Positions 17,660 to 26,292 of a DNA stretch of 52,219 nt are shown here, in pieces. Position 1 is the first letter of the stretch, and every line of letters begins with the position of its first letter. The notes beneath the pieces were generated by a model. The model saw nothing but the letters and a program-made list of their open reading frames with translations, made no database searches and had not been told where the DNA came from. The position numbers and the translations under genes are program-made. Source of the stretch: Bdellovibrionales bacterium (GTDB lineage Bacteria > Bdellovibrionota > Bacteriovoracia > Bacteriovoracales > Bacteriovoracaceae); assembly GCA_018646675.1 (NCBI GenBank), contig JABGUH010000041.1, positions 1-52,219 of the forward strand. The letters are read 5' to 3'.

Positions 17660-18013
17660 ATGGTAAAAAAAAATAGTATTAATTTAAATCAGGGATCACT
17701 AACTCCCAACGAGGCTAACCGGCTTGTTGAACGAGTTCTACATTGGGGTGAGCCCAAACCTCTGACTGAAGAGCTTAGGAGCAGCCTGTTTGACTTTATA
17801 ATGCGCTATTGGATGCAATTAGATAGCAATCAAAGATTTGACTCTCTTGCGAAACAGTCCGGATGCGATATTCAACTATTAAAAAAAGCGATGGAGAGTC
17901 ACAATAGCGCCTCTATCGATGACTATCTGGAGATTATTGAGGGGCTTGGTAATAGTTCCATTGTTAAAGTTATTGAGAGTGCCTGTACCTCCATCAAAGA
18001 GACAAAAATTTAA
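17660..18013 (+). CDS. Small helical protein of unknown function
   Basis: A 117-residue soluble helical protein without signal peptide. It is not recognised. Its length, composition and clean frame support a real gene. A small hairpin (CTATCC / GGATAG, 17609-17629) lies upstream. It precedes the oxidase operon by 145 bases and may be separate from it. Confidence 0.55.
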   Translation: MVKKNSINLNQGSLTPNEANRLVERVLHWGEPKPLTEELRSSLFDFIMRYWMQLDSNQRFDSLAKQSGCDIQLLKKAMESHNSASIDDYLEIIEGLGNSSIVKVIESACTSIKETKI

Positions 18014-18158
18014 TCATCCCTCTCCCCCTTGACGCCATACGGCATTACAATCAATTATGTCGGGTAACCATATTTTTACTTTTATTATGTTTAATAGTGA
18101 CTATAATCATGTAACAGATTACTTAACAATCATTCCTCATATAAAGGAGGATTTCAGA

Positions 18159-18980
18159 GTGCAAGCTCGATTGCTATATTTACTGGCCATACTACTCATC
18201 ACAAATAGTGTACTGGCAGAGTCAAAAACTAATCCAAAGTCAGAGCGGATTGGAATTGACTATAAAAAACTAGGCACTACTATCCCAATGGATATCCCCT
18301 TTACTGATCATAATGGACGTCAAGTGACTCTGGCCGAACTGGCCAAAGATAAACCAATTGTGCTTGCTCCTGTCTACTATAGCTGTACTAGCATCTGCAA
18401 TCCACTACTCCATGGCATTACTACCCTAATTAATAACTCACCCGCCTCTTTCCTACCTGGAGTATCATACACCTTAGTCTCATTTAGTTTTAACCCAGAT
18501 GAAAAAAGTGACATCGCAGCTAGCAAGAGAGAGGCGCTACTTAACTCCCTGGATAAAACCAAGCAGCTTACTCCCGATAGTTGGTATTTTTTAACTGGTG
18601 ACCAAGAGTCAATCAACCGCTTAACCAGTGCGATTGGCTTTCACTATAGAAAGGAAGGGGATGCATATAATCACCCTGCATCCCTAATTATTATTTCCCA
18701 AAGTGGAATAATCGCCCGCTATCTACGAGGACTGAAGTTTCTACCTCTGGATCTAATGATGGCGGTAACTGACGCGATGGAGGGACGCTGGGCCCCAACA
18801 ATAAAAAAAATAGCTAAGTTCTGCTTTGTTAAAGATCCCCAAGGGCGTGGATACTACTTTGATTTTCTAAAAGTTGCTGGTGTGTTAATCCTCTTAAGTA
18901 TTGCCATCACCATTACAACTTTAACTATAATTTTAAATAAAAAGAGAGGCACTAAAGCCATCGAGGTAGCAGCAAAATGA
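18159..18980 (+). CDS. SCO1/SenC copper chaperone for cytochrome oxidase
   Basis: A 273-residue membrane-anchored thioredoxin-fold protein. It has the copper motif C76-TSI-C80 and H172 (NHPAS), the three SCO ligands. An N-terminal signal sequence (about 1-20) and a C-terminal membrane helix (about 232-255, VAGVLILLSIAITITTLTII) are present. I use GTG 18159, because an ideal AAGGAGG lies 8 bases before it and the signal peptide then begins correctly; the longer frame from 18057 has no ribosome site. It delivers copper to CuA of subunit II. Its stop overlaps the ctaD start by 4 bases (ATGA), so it leads the oxidase operon. Confidence 0.92.
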   Translation: MQARLLYLLAILLITNSVLAESKTNPKSERIGIDYKKLGTTIPMDIPFTDHNGRQVTLAELAKDKPIVLAPVYYSCTSICNPLLHGITTLINNSPASFLPGVSYTLVSFSFNPDEKSDIAASKREALLNSLDKTKQLTPDSWYFLTGDQESINRLTSAIGFHYRKEGDAYNHPASLIIISQSGIIARYLRGLKFLPLDLMMAVTDAMEGRWAPTIKKIAKFCFVKDPQGRGYYFDFLKVAGVLILLSIAITITTLTIILNKKRGTKAIEVAAK

Positions 18981-20683
18981 GTAAAAAAAAGGCAAGTCAG
19001 GCAACGGAAAGTAATAACTTTTTTAACCAACACACTGGGAAGTGGACCACCTTCCCCATGAGTTGGCTGACCTCCACCGATCATAAACGAATCGGGTTGA
19101 TGTATGGCTACAGCATGTTCTTCTTCTTTGGGCTAGCTGCGCTGATTGGACTGATAATTAAGCTACAAAAGATGTATCCAGCTAGTAGCGGCTGGGAGAT
19201 CATTCCACCATCACTCTACGGATCATTTTTCACCCTACATGGTGTAATTATGATCTTTCTTTTTATTCTGCCAGGAGCGTCTGCCGTTTTAGGTAATTTT
19301 TTGCTTCCACTACAACTGGGTGCAAAAGATGTCGCTTTTCCTCGGGTCAACCTCCTCTCCTTCTGGCTCTATTTAGGTGGAGCCATTCTAGCAGTAGTAG
19401 GTATTCTACTCGGGGCCGCCGATACAGGGTGGACCTTTACTCCTCCCTACTCGGTCACCACCAAGACCATCTCAATTTTTGGTTTCTCGTTTGATTCAGT
19501 TAGCTGGATGCTCGTTGCAGCTTTTATTCTTGGCTGGGGCACAATCCTAACTGGCATTAACTTTATCGTCACTATTCATCGAATGCGCTGTAAAGGTATG
19601 ACACTTTTTCGCATGCCATTATTCTCTTGGACACTATATGCCACCAGTTGGATACAGGTATTGGCCACGCCGGTAGTAGGAATTACTCTGTTAATGCTGG
19701 CGATCGAACGAGTAATGCCGGTTGGTTTTTTTGATCCGGCCAAAGGTGGTGATCCGATTCTATACCAACACCTCTTTTGGATTTACTCACACCCGGCAGT
19801 CTATATTATGATCCTTCCGACCATGGGACTGGTCTCTGAAATTCTACCCACCTACTGTCAACGTCCAATTTTTGGCTATAAAAGTATTGCTTTGTCCTCA
19901 TGTGCTCTGGCAATCTTTGGCTACTTTATCTGGGCGCACCATATGTTTACCACTGGCATGAGTGACTTTGCCAATGCGGTCTTCTCTCTGCTAACTTTTT
20001 TAGTTGCAATACCGACAGCTATTAAGGTGTTTAACTGGAGTGCCACCCTTTACAAAGCTTCAATCTCTTTCCAACCAGCATTACTGTTCGCCATTGCCTA
20101 TGTCTTTAACTTTATGATTGGCGGGCTAACCGGAATGTTCCTTGGAAGTCTCTCCACCAGTATCCATCTCCATGATACAGAGTTTATCGTAGCGCACTTT
20201 CACTACACAATGTTTGGTGGGGCTGCTTTTGGACTAATCGCTGGGACATTACACTATTTCCCTAAAATGTTTGGACGGATCTACTCCAAAGGAAGTGCCT
20301 ATGCCGCTTTTGTCTTAATGTTTGTAGGCTTTCACGCCACTTACGTACCAATGTTCATTATGGGAATGAATGGATTACCGCGACGCTATCATACCTACCC
20401 AGATATCCCACTTTTTAGTAACATGCAATTTGCATCCACTATCGGTTCATGGATATTAGTTTCAGGAATAATGTTACTACTTTTCACCTTAGTGCGTGGG
20501 ATACTAAAGGGAGAAGTAACAACAGAACGTAATCCTTGGAACTCCTCAACCCTAGAATGGCAGACTGCCACACCACCGACCCTATTCAACTTTGAACAGG
20601 ATATGGAGGTTACGCGCGACCCATACGACTATCCAGCATTTAGATTAGAGCAGAAGAAGAGCAAGGCAGGAGGTAAAAAATGA
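18977..20683 (+). CDS. ctaD: Cytochrome c oxidase subunit I, A2-type haem-copper oxidase
   Basis: The 568-residue catalytic subunit. It has twelve membrane segments, the haem a ligand in LHGVIMIF, CuB histidines including the AHHMF pair, and haem ligands in AHFHYTMFGG. The D-channel glutamate of the usual HPEVY is replaced: the sequence is Y270-S271-H272-P273-A274-V275-Y276, the YSHPxV signature of A2-type oxidases (as in Thermus and Rhodothermus caa3). The cross-linked tyrosine (Y276) is kept. The enzyme reduces O2 to water and pumps protons across the inner membrane. It overlaps both neighbours by 4 bases. Confidence 0.97.
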   Translation: MSKKKASQATESNNFFNQHTGKWTTFPMSWLTSTDHKRIGLMYGYSMFFFFGLAALIGLIIKLQKMYPASSGWEIIPPSLYGSFFTLHGVIMIFLFILPGASAVLGNFLLPLQLGAKDVAFPRVNLLSFWLYLGGAILAVVGILLGAADTGWTFTPPYSVTTKTISIFGFSFDSVSWMLVAAFILGWGTILTGINFIVTIHRMRCKGMTLFRMPLFSWTLYATSWIQVLATPVVGITLLMLAIERVMPVGFFDPAKGGDPILYQHLFWIYSHPAVYIMILPTMGLVSEILPTYCQRPIFGYKSIALSSCALAIFGYFIWAHHMFTTGMSDFANAVFSLLTFLVAIPTAIKVFNWSATLYKASISFQPALLFAIAYVFNFMIGGLTGMFLGSLSTSIHLHDTEFIVAHFHYTMFGGAAFGLIAGTLHYFPKMFGRIYSKGSAYAAFVLMFVGFHATYVPMFIMGMNGLPRRYHTYPDIPLFSNMQFASTIGSWILVSGIMLLLFTLVRGILKGEVTTERNPWNSSTLEWQTATPPTLFNFEQDMEVTRDPYDYPAFRLEQKKSKAGGKK

Positions 20684-21357
20684 GTAGCCAAACCACATCA
20701 GGAGCAGTAACAGAACATTCAGAGCACTATGATGAGGTAGGAACCCGCCTGGGATTTTGGCTCTTTCTATTCACTGAACTATTTTTATTCGGTGCCTTTT
20801 TTATAGTCTATCTGGTCTACCGAACAACCTACCTGCCAGACTTTCAGACCGCCTCAAATCAACTGAGTACTGTGATCGGAACCACCAATACCATTATTCT
20901 ACTTTTCAGTAGCCTTACCGTGGTGCTGGCAATTCACTATATGCGTAAGGGCATCAAAAAGATGGCATTAACCTTTCTCTCTATTACTATTCTATGTGGA
21001 CTAGCATTTTTAGTAATCAAGAGTTTTGAGTGGGGGGGTAAATTTGATCACAATCTTTTTCTACAACTACGTGGCAATATTGAACAGGGATTAGGCTCTC
21101 CTCTTCTGACTCCCGGTAGTAGCGAAATGTTACCAATGGGACAAGTTCTATTTTTTGGACTCTACTTTATTATGACCGGCACCCATGCACTCCATATTAT
21201 TATTGGATTGATCTGGATGTCTGTTCTTTGGGTATGGATTTACCAAGGCAAGCTAAAGACTGATCGAGCAGGTATTTTAGAAAATGGTGGCCTCTATTGG
21301 CACTTAGTGGATCTTATTTGGATCTATCTCTTCCCTCTTTTCTACTTAATCGCGTAA
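20680..21357 (+). CDS. ctaE: Cytochrome c oxidase subunit III
   Basis: A 225-residue membrane protein of the heme-copper oxidase subunit III family. It has five to six membrane segments, with the conserved GFWLFLFTELFLFGAFF near the N-terminus, then MTGTHALHIIIGLIW, and a C-terminal WHLVDLIWIYLFPLFYL. The start overlaps the ctaD stop (ATGA). At 225 residues it is somewhat shorter than the seven-helix mitochondrial type, fitting caa3-type oxidases. Confidence 0.95.
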   Translation: MSSQTTSGAVTEHSEHYDEVGTRLGFWLFLFTELFLFGAFFIVYLVYRTTYLPDFQTASNQLSTVIGTTNTIILLFSSLTVVLAIHYMRKGIKKMALTFLSITILCGLAFLVIKSFEWGGKFDHNLFLQLRGNIEQGLGSPLLTPGSSEMLPMGQVLFFGLYFIMTGTHALHIIIGLIWMSVLWVWIYQGKLKTDRAGILENGGLYWHLVDLIWIYLFPLFYLIA

Positions 21358-21380
21358 AACAGTGTACGATGGAGAAAAAA

Positions 21381-21689
21381 ATGAATAGTAATAATCATAC
21401 CAATAGCATGGATCAGCACTCCAGCACAGTTGCGGCCTCGGTGGTTGTCTTTGTGTTATTGATCATTCTGACAATAGCGACTGTCGTACTATCCGGCATG
21501 AATATCTCCTCGATGGGGGCATTACTCATTGCAGTAGCAATTGCTACCATCAAGGCTTCATTGGTCGCGCTATTTTTTATGCATCTTCACTATGAAGATA
21601 TAATCTTTCGAGTATTCTTTGTATTTGCCATCTTTGCCCTCGCTGGCATCTTTCTACTAACCTTTTCTGATTACGCATTTCGGAGTTAA
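21381..21689 (+). CDS. Cytochrome c oxidase subunit IV (prokaryotic, CtaF-like)
   Basis: About 102 residues with three membrane helices. The second helix region MGALLIAVAIATIKASLVAL followed by FFMHL is the signature of the bacterial subunit IV family (PF03626-type, CyoD/CtaF). I start at ATG 21381 because GGAG lies 6-7 bases before it; ATG 21369 four codons earlier has no ribosome site. It lies between subunits III and II in the same operon and stabilises the complex in related enzymes. Confidence 0.88.
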   Translation: MNSNNHTNSMDQHSSTVAASVVVFVLLIILTIATVVLSGMNISSMGALLIAVAIATIKASLVALFFMHLHYEDIIFRVFFVFAIFALAGIFLLTFSDYAFRS

Positions 21690-21691
21690 CT

Positions 21692-22639
21692 ATGTGGCTT
21701 CTTGAAGCATCTACTTTTGCTAAAGACATTGATAATACCTTCCTCTTTATCGTTGCGGTGTCGGCTTTTTTTCTGATTGCCATAACCGTATTTATGATAA
21801 GTTGCATCTTCCTCTATTCCAAAAAGAGAAATGCCACACCAACCGACGTTCATGGCAATACCACTTTGGAAATTGTCTGGATTATCATCCCGGTCGTCTT
21901 AACCAGCTTCATGTTTTACTACGGCTGGATTGACTATATTAAGACACGGCAAGTTCCAGACAATGCGATGGAGATAAAAGTTGATGCGGGTATGTGGTGG
22001 TGGAAGTTCACCTATCCCAACGGCCTAGAGCAAGGATCTGACCAAGGATTAACTGTTCCAGTCAACTCCCCAATCTACCTTCCACTACACTCGGTAGATG
22101 TAGTACACTCCTTCTCTATTCCCGCTTTTCGAATCAAGATGGATGTAATGCCCAAACCTGAAGGGGCCAAATTAAACTACAGCTGGTTTGAGGCCACCAA
22201 GGTTGGAGATTTTGATATCTACTGTGCCGAATATTGTGGGATCAATCACGCTCAAATGATCACCAAAGTACACGTTCTACCTAAAGCAGAGTTTGAGAAG
22301 TGGTATCAACAAGCAACCAATGACCTATCTAGTGCTAACACCGATGGTGGTAAATCCAACGGCAAAAAACTATTCGCTCTTAAAGGGTGTATTGGATGCC
22401 ACTCCACTGATGGAACTAAAAGAGTTGGCCCATCTCTTAAGGGACTCTCTATTGGATCAAATCGTAAGGTGGTTACTGCTGGCAAACTTCGAACGATCCA
22501 GATTGATCAGAGCTACCTAGAACAGTCGCTAACTAAGCCCAATATTGACCTGGTTGAAGGATTTACTCCCATTATGCCGCCCCAGCAGTTAACCGATCAA
22601 GAGCGCCAAGCACTGATTGACTACCTGCTATCATTGTAA
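21692..22639 (+). CDS. ctaC: Cytochrome c oxidase subunit II with fused cytochrome c domain (caa3 type)
   Basis: A 315-residue protein with two N-terminal membrane helices (about 11-38 and 55-75). The periplasmic cupredoxin has the CuA site (H in VVHSFSIP; C178-AEY-C182-GIN-H186-AQ-M189). A C-terminal class I cytochrome c domain carries haem site C233-IG-C236-H237 and a likely Met ligand in PIMPP. The covalent cytochrome defines a caa3 oxidase that can take electrons from small soluble cytochromes. GGAG precedes the ATG; the gap to subunit IV is two bases. Having subunit II after I, III and IV is a less common order. Confidence 0.96.
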   Translation: MWLLEASTFAKDIDNTFLFIVAVSAFFLIAITVFMISCIFLYSKKRNATPTDVHGNTTLEIVWIIIPVVLTSFMFYYGWIDYIKTRQVPDNAMEIKVDAGMWWWKFTYPNGLEQGSDQGLTVPVNSPIYLPLHSVDVVHSFSIPAFRIKMDVMPKPEGAKLNYSWFEATKVGDFDIYCAEYCGINHAQMITKVHVLPKAEFEKWYQQATNDLSSANTDGGKSNGKKLFALKGCIGCHSTDGTKRVGPSLKGLSIGSNRKVVTAGKLRTIQIDQSYLEQSLTKPNIDLVEGFTPIMPPQQLTDQERQALIDYLLSL

Positions 22640-22642
22640 GCC

Positions 22643-23500
22643 ATGTTGCCATCGGGTCAATGCTTTCACTCTATTTTGGAGATGTTAAGGCCACGCCCGA
22701 CCTTGGTGCTAACTTTCAGTGCGATAATGGGTTTTCTCGTTGCAGAGAGCTCCCTGTGGTCCTTCCAGCTTCTTAATTTTGCGCTTTTAACTGCGATCAG
22801 TGCCATGGGAGCCTTTACCCTTAATCACTACATGGAGCGAAGTGAAGATGCCCTAATGGAGCGTACAACTACCCGCCCACTGGCACTAAAAATATTAACT
22901 CCAAGACAGGTATTAACGTTAGGCTTGATCTTACTGATTACACCACTCCCTTTACTCGTTTATTGCTGCTCTTTGTGGTCTGCTCTACTGATACTGCTAA
23001 TCGGTTTAATCTATCTCTTTGGCTATACTCTCTTAAAACCAATTACCCCCTACTCAACTATTTTGGGAGCTATTCCAGGAGCACTATTGCCCATCTCCGG
23101 TGAGCTAGCAGTCCATCCCATTATCTCTCCATTAACACTTTGGATGAGTGTGGTCATTTTTATTTGGCAAATTCCTCACACCCTCTTGATTGTTCTACTA
23201 CGCCAAAATGAGTTTCAAGCGGCAAATGGTGCCCAACTACCAATTACTGCCGGACCAGTCCCCGCTTATCGCCAAATTGTCTGGTACTGCACCACTCTTT
23301 TTGTCCTGACGCCACTGCCATTTATTTTTGGCTATATCCAAAATCAAGTAATAATGATCACCATCATGCTACTAAGCCTATTTGTGCTATTGTTGGCCAG
23401 ACGGGTTGCAATCAACCAACAAGACCTTAACTACCGTCACCTATTTTTCTATTTGACCGCCTACCTGCCATTGCTGCTGAGCGTGACACTACTGACATAA
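22643..23500 (+). CDS. ctaB: Protohaem IX farnesyltransferase (haem O synthase)
   Basis: A 285-residue UbiA-superfamily membrane enzyme that makes haem O, the precursor of haem A. The first aspartate-rich site reads NHYMERSEDALMERTTTRPL, matching the CtaB pattern including MxRTxxRPL. The second region, TPYSTILGAIPGALLPISG, is also typical. Eight or nine membrane helices are visible. The start is 3 bases after the ctaC stop. No ctaA (haem A synthase) is in this operon; if none exists elsewhere the oxidase would carry haem O. Confidence 0.93.
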   Translation: MLPSGQCFHSILEMLRPRPTLVLTFSAIMGFLVAESSLWSFQLLNFALLTAISAMGAFTLNHYMERSEDALMERTTTRPLALKILTPRQVLTLGLILLITPLPLLVYCCSLWSALLILLIGLIYLFGYTLLKPITPYSTILGAIPGALLPISGELAVHPIISPLTLWMSVVIFIWQIPHTLLIVLLRQNEFQAANGAQLPITAGPVPAYRQIVWYCTTLFVLTPLPFIFGYIQNQVIMITIMLLSLFVLLLARRVAINQQDLNYRHLFFYLTAYLPLLLSVTLLT

Positions 23501-23501
23501 A

Positions 23502-24611
23502 ATGGCACCCAACTACCCCAACCCAATTGTTAAGCAGCTATCCGGTGGAGATTTAAGGTCTATTGGTCGTGCCGATACCGTTGTAGCAAAAATTCTAAAA
23601 TGCCCTGAGTTAAGCCACCAGCTTTGGGAAGGATTTCTAGTTGATGATCCGGTGGTCAGAATGAGAGTTGCAGATGTTTTAGAGAAGGTCTCTGCACAAA
23701 ACCCCTCTATCCTCAAACCCTTTAAGCAGAAGCTGATCCGGGAGATTGCTGAAATTGAGCAGCAAGAAGTTAAGTGGCACCTAGCACAGATTTTTCCCCG
23801 CTTAACACTAACCCCCAAGGAGTTAAATCGAGTTAAAGATACCCTTAAAGGCTGGCTCGACTGTAAAAGCAAAATTGTAGTGGTCTCCTCACTACAGGCC
23901 CTGACTGATCTAACTAAATTTGACCATGATAGTCGAGATGAGTGCATTGTTATTATAAAAAAGAGTATGAAAAGAGGAGGAGCTGCAATTAATGCTAGGG
24001 GGAAAAAGTTACTGCTCGAACTGGAGAGGGCAGCAAGTCGTTGTGCCTGGTGTGGTAGCGATCCCGCCTACATCAGATATCATGATCAAGAATGGGGTGT
24101 TCCGGTCTATAATGATCAAAAATTTTTCGAGTTTCTAATTTTAGAGGGTGCACAAGCGGGCCTTAGCTGGTTGACCATTCTCAAAAGAAGAGAGGGATAT
24201 CGCAAAGCCTTTGCTAACTTTGATGTTAAAAAAGTATCACACTTCACCCCAAGTAAGATCGAGCGCCTTTTAAAAGATCCCGGCATCATCAGAAACCGTC
24301 TAAAGGTAGAGGCTGCAGTTAGCAATGCCCAACAATTTATTAAAATTCAGCAAGAGTTTGGTAGTTTTAGCAACTATAGCTGGCAGTTCGTAAAAGGAGA
24401 GCCGATCGTCAACCGATGGAAAAGCCTAAGTGACATACCTGCAACCTCCAAGGAGTCGGATACCTTTAGTCATGACCTAAAGAGCAGAGGGTTCAAATTT
24501 GTCGGCTCAACTATCATCTACGCCCACATGCAGGCCACGGGGATGATTAATGACCACCTAGTTAGCTGTTTTAGATGGGGCCCGGTAGCAGAGAAGCAAT
24601 ATAGGCAATAG
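23502..24611 (+). CDS. tag: HEAT-like repeat domain fused to DNA-3-methyladenine glycosylase I
   Basis: The 369-residue single frame joins two parts. Residues about 180-369 are Tag: zinc ligands C181, H in RYHDQEWG, and H/C in the closing NDHLVSCFRW; the catalytic region LEGAQAGLSWLTILKRR; and KSRGFKFVGSTIIYAHMQATG. It removes 3-methyladenine from DNA. Residues 1-175 are helical pairs (VVRMRVADVLEKVSAQNP, then EVKWHLAQIFPRL and VVVSSLQALTDLTK) that read as HEAT-like repeats. Ordinary Tag is about 190 residues and has no such domain. It begins one base after the ctaB stop, so a DNA repair gene rides at the end of the oxidase operon. Confidence 0.9.
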   Translation: MAPNYPNPIVKQLSGGDLRSIGRADTVVAKILKCPELSHQLWEGFLVDDPVVRMRVADVLEKVSAQNPSILKPFKQKLIREIAEIEQQEVKWHLAQIFPRLTLTPKELNRVKDTLKGWLDCKSKIVVVSSLQALTDLTKFDHDSRDECIVIIKKSMKRGGAAINARGKKLLLELERAASRCAWCGSDPAYIRYHDQEWGVPVYNDQKFFEFLILEGAQAGLSWLTILKRREGYRKAFANFDVKKVSHFTPSKIERLLKDPGIIRNRLKVEAAVSNAQQFIKIQQEFGSFSNYSWQFVKGEPIVNRWKSLSDIPATSKESDTFSHDLKSRGFKFVGSTIIYAHMQATGMINDHLVSCFRWGPVAEKQYRQ

Positions 24612-24616
24612 CGAGA

Positions 24617-25576
24617 TCACTTTGAATTGTTAATCTCTTTTTTCAACTGATCGATCTCGACTTGCTGTCTTTTTATCGCTTCAACCAAGATGGGAATAAT
24701 TTTAGCGTAGTCAACTGTCAAGAGACCACGATTAGAATCATCCCTGACGATTTCTGGAATTAGCTCCTGTACCTCTTGGGCGATAAAACCGAAGTCATGT
24801 TTGTCGTTGTTACGCCAATCGAAGGTTACCCCGCGAAGTGATAATATCTTTTGAACTGGATTATTAATTAGCTCAACATTCTTTTTTAAGCGGCGATCAG
24901 AGTTATACAGGAAGGTTGCAGCAGTAATACTGGATGAAGCAAAGATATCACCAACAACGTCGAGAGTGGCACTGGGATCATCAGTTTCAATTCCAACATT
25001 ACCACCACTATAAAATATTTTACTACCTTCTCCCCTTGACCAAACATCAGTATCTGCACTTGAAAGAGAACGACACGTTGTAACGCCACCTAGCGGCCCC
25101 TCAACATACATATTAATTCTTTTGGTAAAAGTATCTGGACCTGTTTTGCCTTTTAAAATTTGCTTGTTCTTAAACTCCACTAATAAAACGGTCTCACTGG
25201 CAACTGTCGTTAACAGATAACTGGAAATTCTAAAATTTGAGTTACCAAAACCACCATCCGCTCCACCAGCGATCGTTGGATATTTGAAAGCCGTAGCGGT
25301 ATAAACCGGAGGAGTAGAAGCGTCAGGAGTTGCTTCACTGACAATTGATTCTGGTGCTGCTGTTCCGTCAAAAGTTAAGCGACACCTCTCAGGGTCAGCG
25401 AGGATTGCGTAGATTTCATTGACGGTCAAAGTTACATCTGAATCCATTGCCAATTTTGCACTAGACTTGCCTGATATTTTAACAATACCCATAATCATTG
25501 CGCTTAGAATACCAAGCGCTCCAGCAGCAATCATTATCTCCAACAGACTAAAGCCACGATTATTTCTTAAGATCAT
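24617..25576 (-). CDS. Type IV prepilin-like protein with C-terminal S74 chaperone domain
   Basis: A 319-residue protein. The N-terminus has a prepilin cleavage site G8/F9 with E13 at mature position 5 (RNNRG-FSLLEIMIAAGAL), followed by the usual hydrophobic helix. The C-terminal 100 residues are a peptidase S74 / intramolecular chaperone domain: DRRLKKNVELI, then VTFDWRNN, DFGFIAQEVQELIPEIV and VDYAKIIPILVEAIKRQQVE. S74 domains trimerise fibres and then cut themselves off. The middle is beta-rich. Start at ATG 25576 with GAGG upstream; the preceding GTG is possible. Probable surface fibre or minor pseudopilin. Confidence 0.88.
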   Translation of the reverse strand: MILRNNRGFSLLEIMIAAGALGILSAMIMGIVKISGKSSAKLAMDSDVTLTVNEIYAILADPERCRLTFDGTAAPESIVSEATPDASTPPVYTATAFKYPTIAGGADGGFGNSNFRISSYLLTTVASETVLLVEFKNKQILKGKTGPDTFTKRINMYVEGPLGGVTTCRSLSSADTDVWSRGEGSKIFYSGGNVGIETDDPSATLDVVGDIFASSSITAATFLYNSDRRLKKNVELINNPVQKILSLRGVTFDWRNNDKHDFGFIAQEVQELIPEIVRDDSNRGLLTVDYAKIIPILVEAIKRQQVEIDQLKKEINNSK

Positions 25577-25606
25577 CACTGCCTCACAGGAATTTTAGTA
25601 ATTAAC

Positions 25607-25631
25607 AAAGGGTACTATCTTAATACCCTTT
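25607..25631. promoter_or_regulatory. Hairpin in the leader of the prepilin-S74 gene
   Basis: AAAGGGTA / TACCCTTT form a perfect 8-bp stem with a 9-base loop, about 30 bases upstream of the minus-strand start. No T-run follows on that strand. It could affect translation or mRNA stability. Confidence 0.3.
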
Positions 25632-25875
25632 TGAAAATTTTAAAAAGCATCACCGATTATGTCAATTGTAGTTTACTTGCCAGTTCTATAATTAGTGCGG
25701 ATTCCCAATATGTTAATTAATAACAGACAAAAAAGATATTATACTATCTGGGCTCTTTGTAACTAACAAACTAACCTAATTTAGAATTTAGTGCGGAACT
25801 ACTCAAGGTTGTCTTTTAACCCATATTAACTATACAATGCTACGGTAGAGATACAACCAATCATGGAGTTTGCTT

Positions 25876-26262
25876 GTGAAATATATTATATTTTTTTTAC
25901 TGCCCGGTCTGTTTTTTCTATCATGCTCACACTCACCATATCCGGTCGGAGATGTAAATACTAAGAACACACCCTACATTTTCACTAAGAGCTTGCTAAC
26001 GATGGATGCCAAACATGCATATGTAATGTTCTCTCCCAAAGTTACCAGTAAGCTTAAGATGCATCAGCTTAAATCGATCCAGAGAACTATCCATAAAGAT
26101 CATGGCAAACTAGTCAAATTTGTCACCGAGAAGAGTATTAAAAAGAATATAACATCAGTTTTTGTAATGATGGAACGTAGAGCAATGACCATCACTGTTG
26201 TTGAAGATACTAAAGGACTAGTCTCTGGTTTTGGATGGAGTACAGATTCAAACAAGAGGTAA
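25876..26262 (+). CDS. Small lipoprotein of unknown function
   Basis: A 128-residue exported protein. The signal sequence ends in FFLSC, a lipobox. I start at GTG 25876, because GGAG lies 8 bases before it; the TTG at 25870 is too close to that site. The mature part has a helix (LTMDAKHAYVMFSPKVTSKL) followed by beta strands, a pattern seen in small NTF2-like lipoproteins such as the DUF3887 or DUF4019 groups, but the match is by shape only. Convergent with the downstream cytochrome. Confidence 0.65.
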   Translation: MKYIIFFLLPGLFFLSCSHSPYPVGDVNTKNTPYIFTKSLLTMDAKHAYVMFSPKVTSKLKMHQLKSIQRTIHKDHGKLVKFVTEKSIKKNITSVFVMMERRAMTITVVEDTKGLVSGFGWSTDSNKR

Positions 26263-26292
26263 AATCACTTCTAATTAAAATCTCATCTGCAA

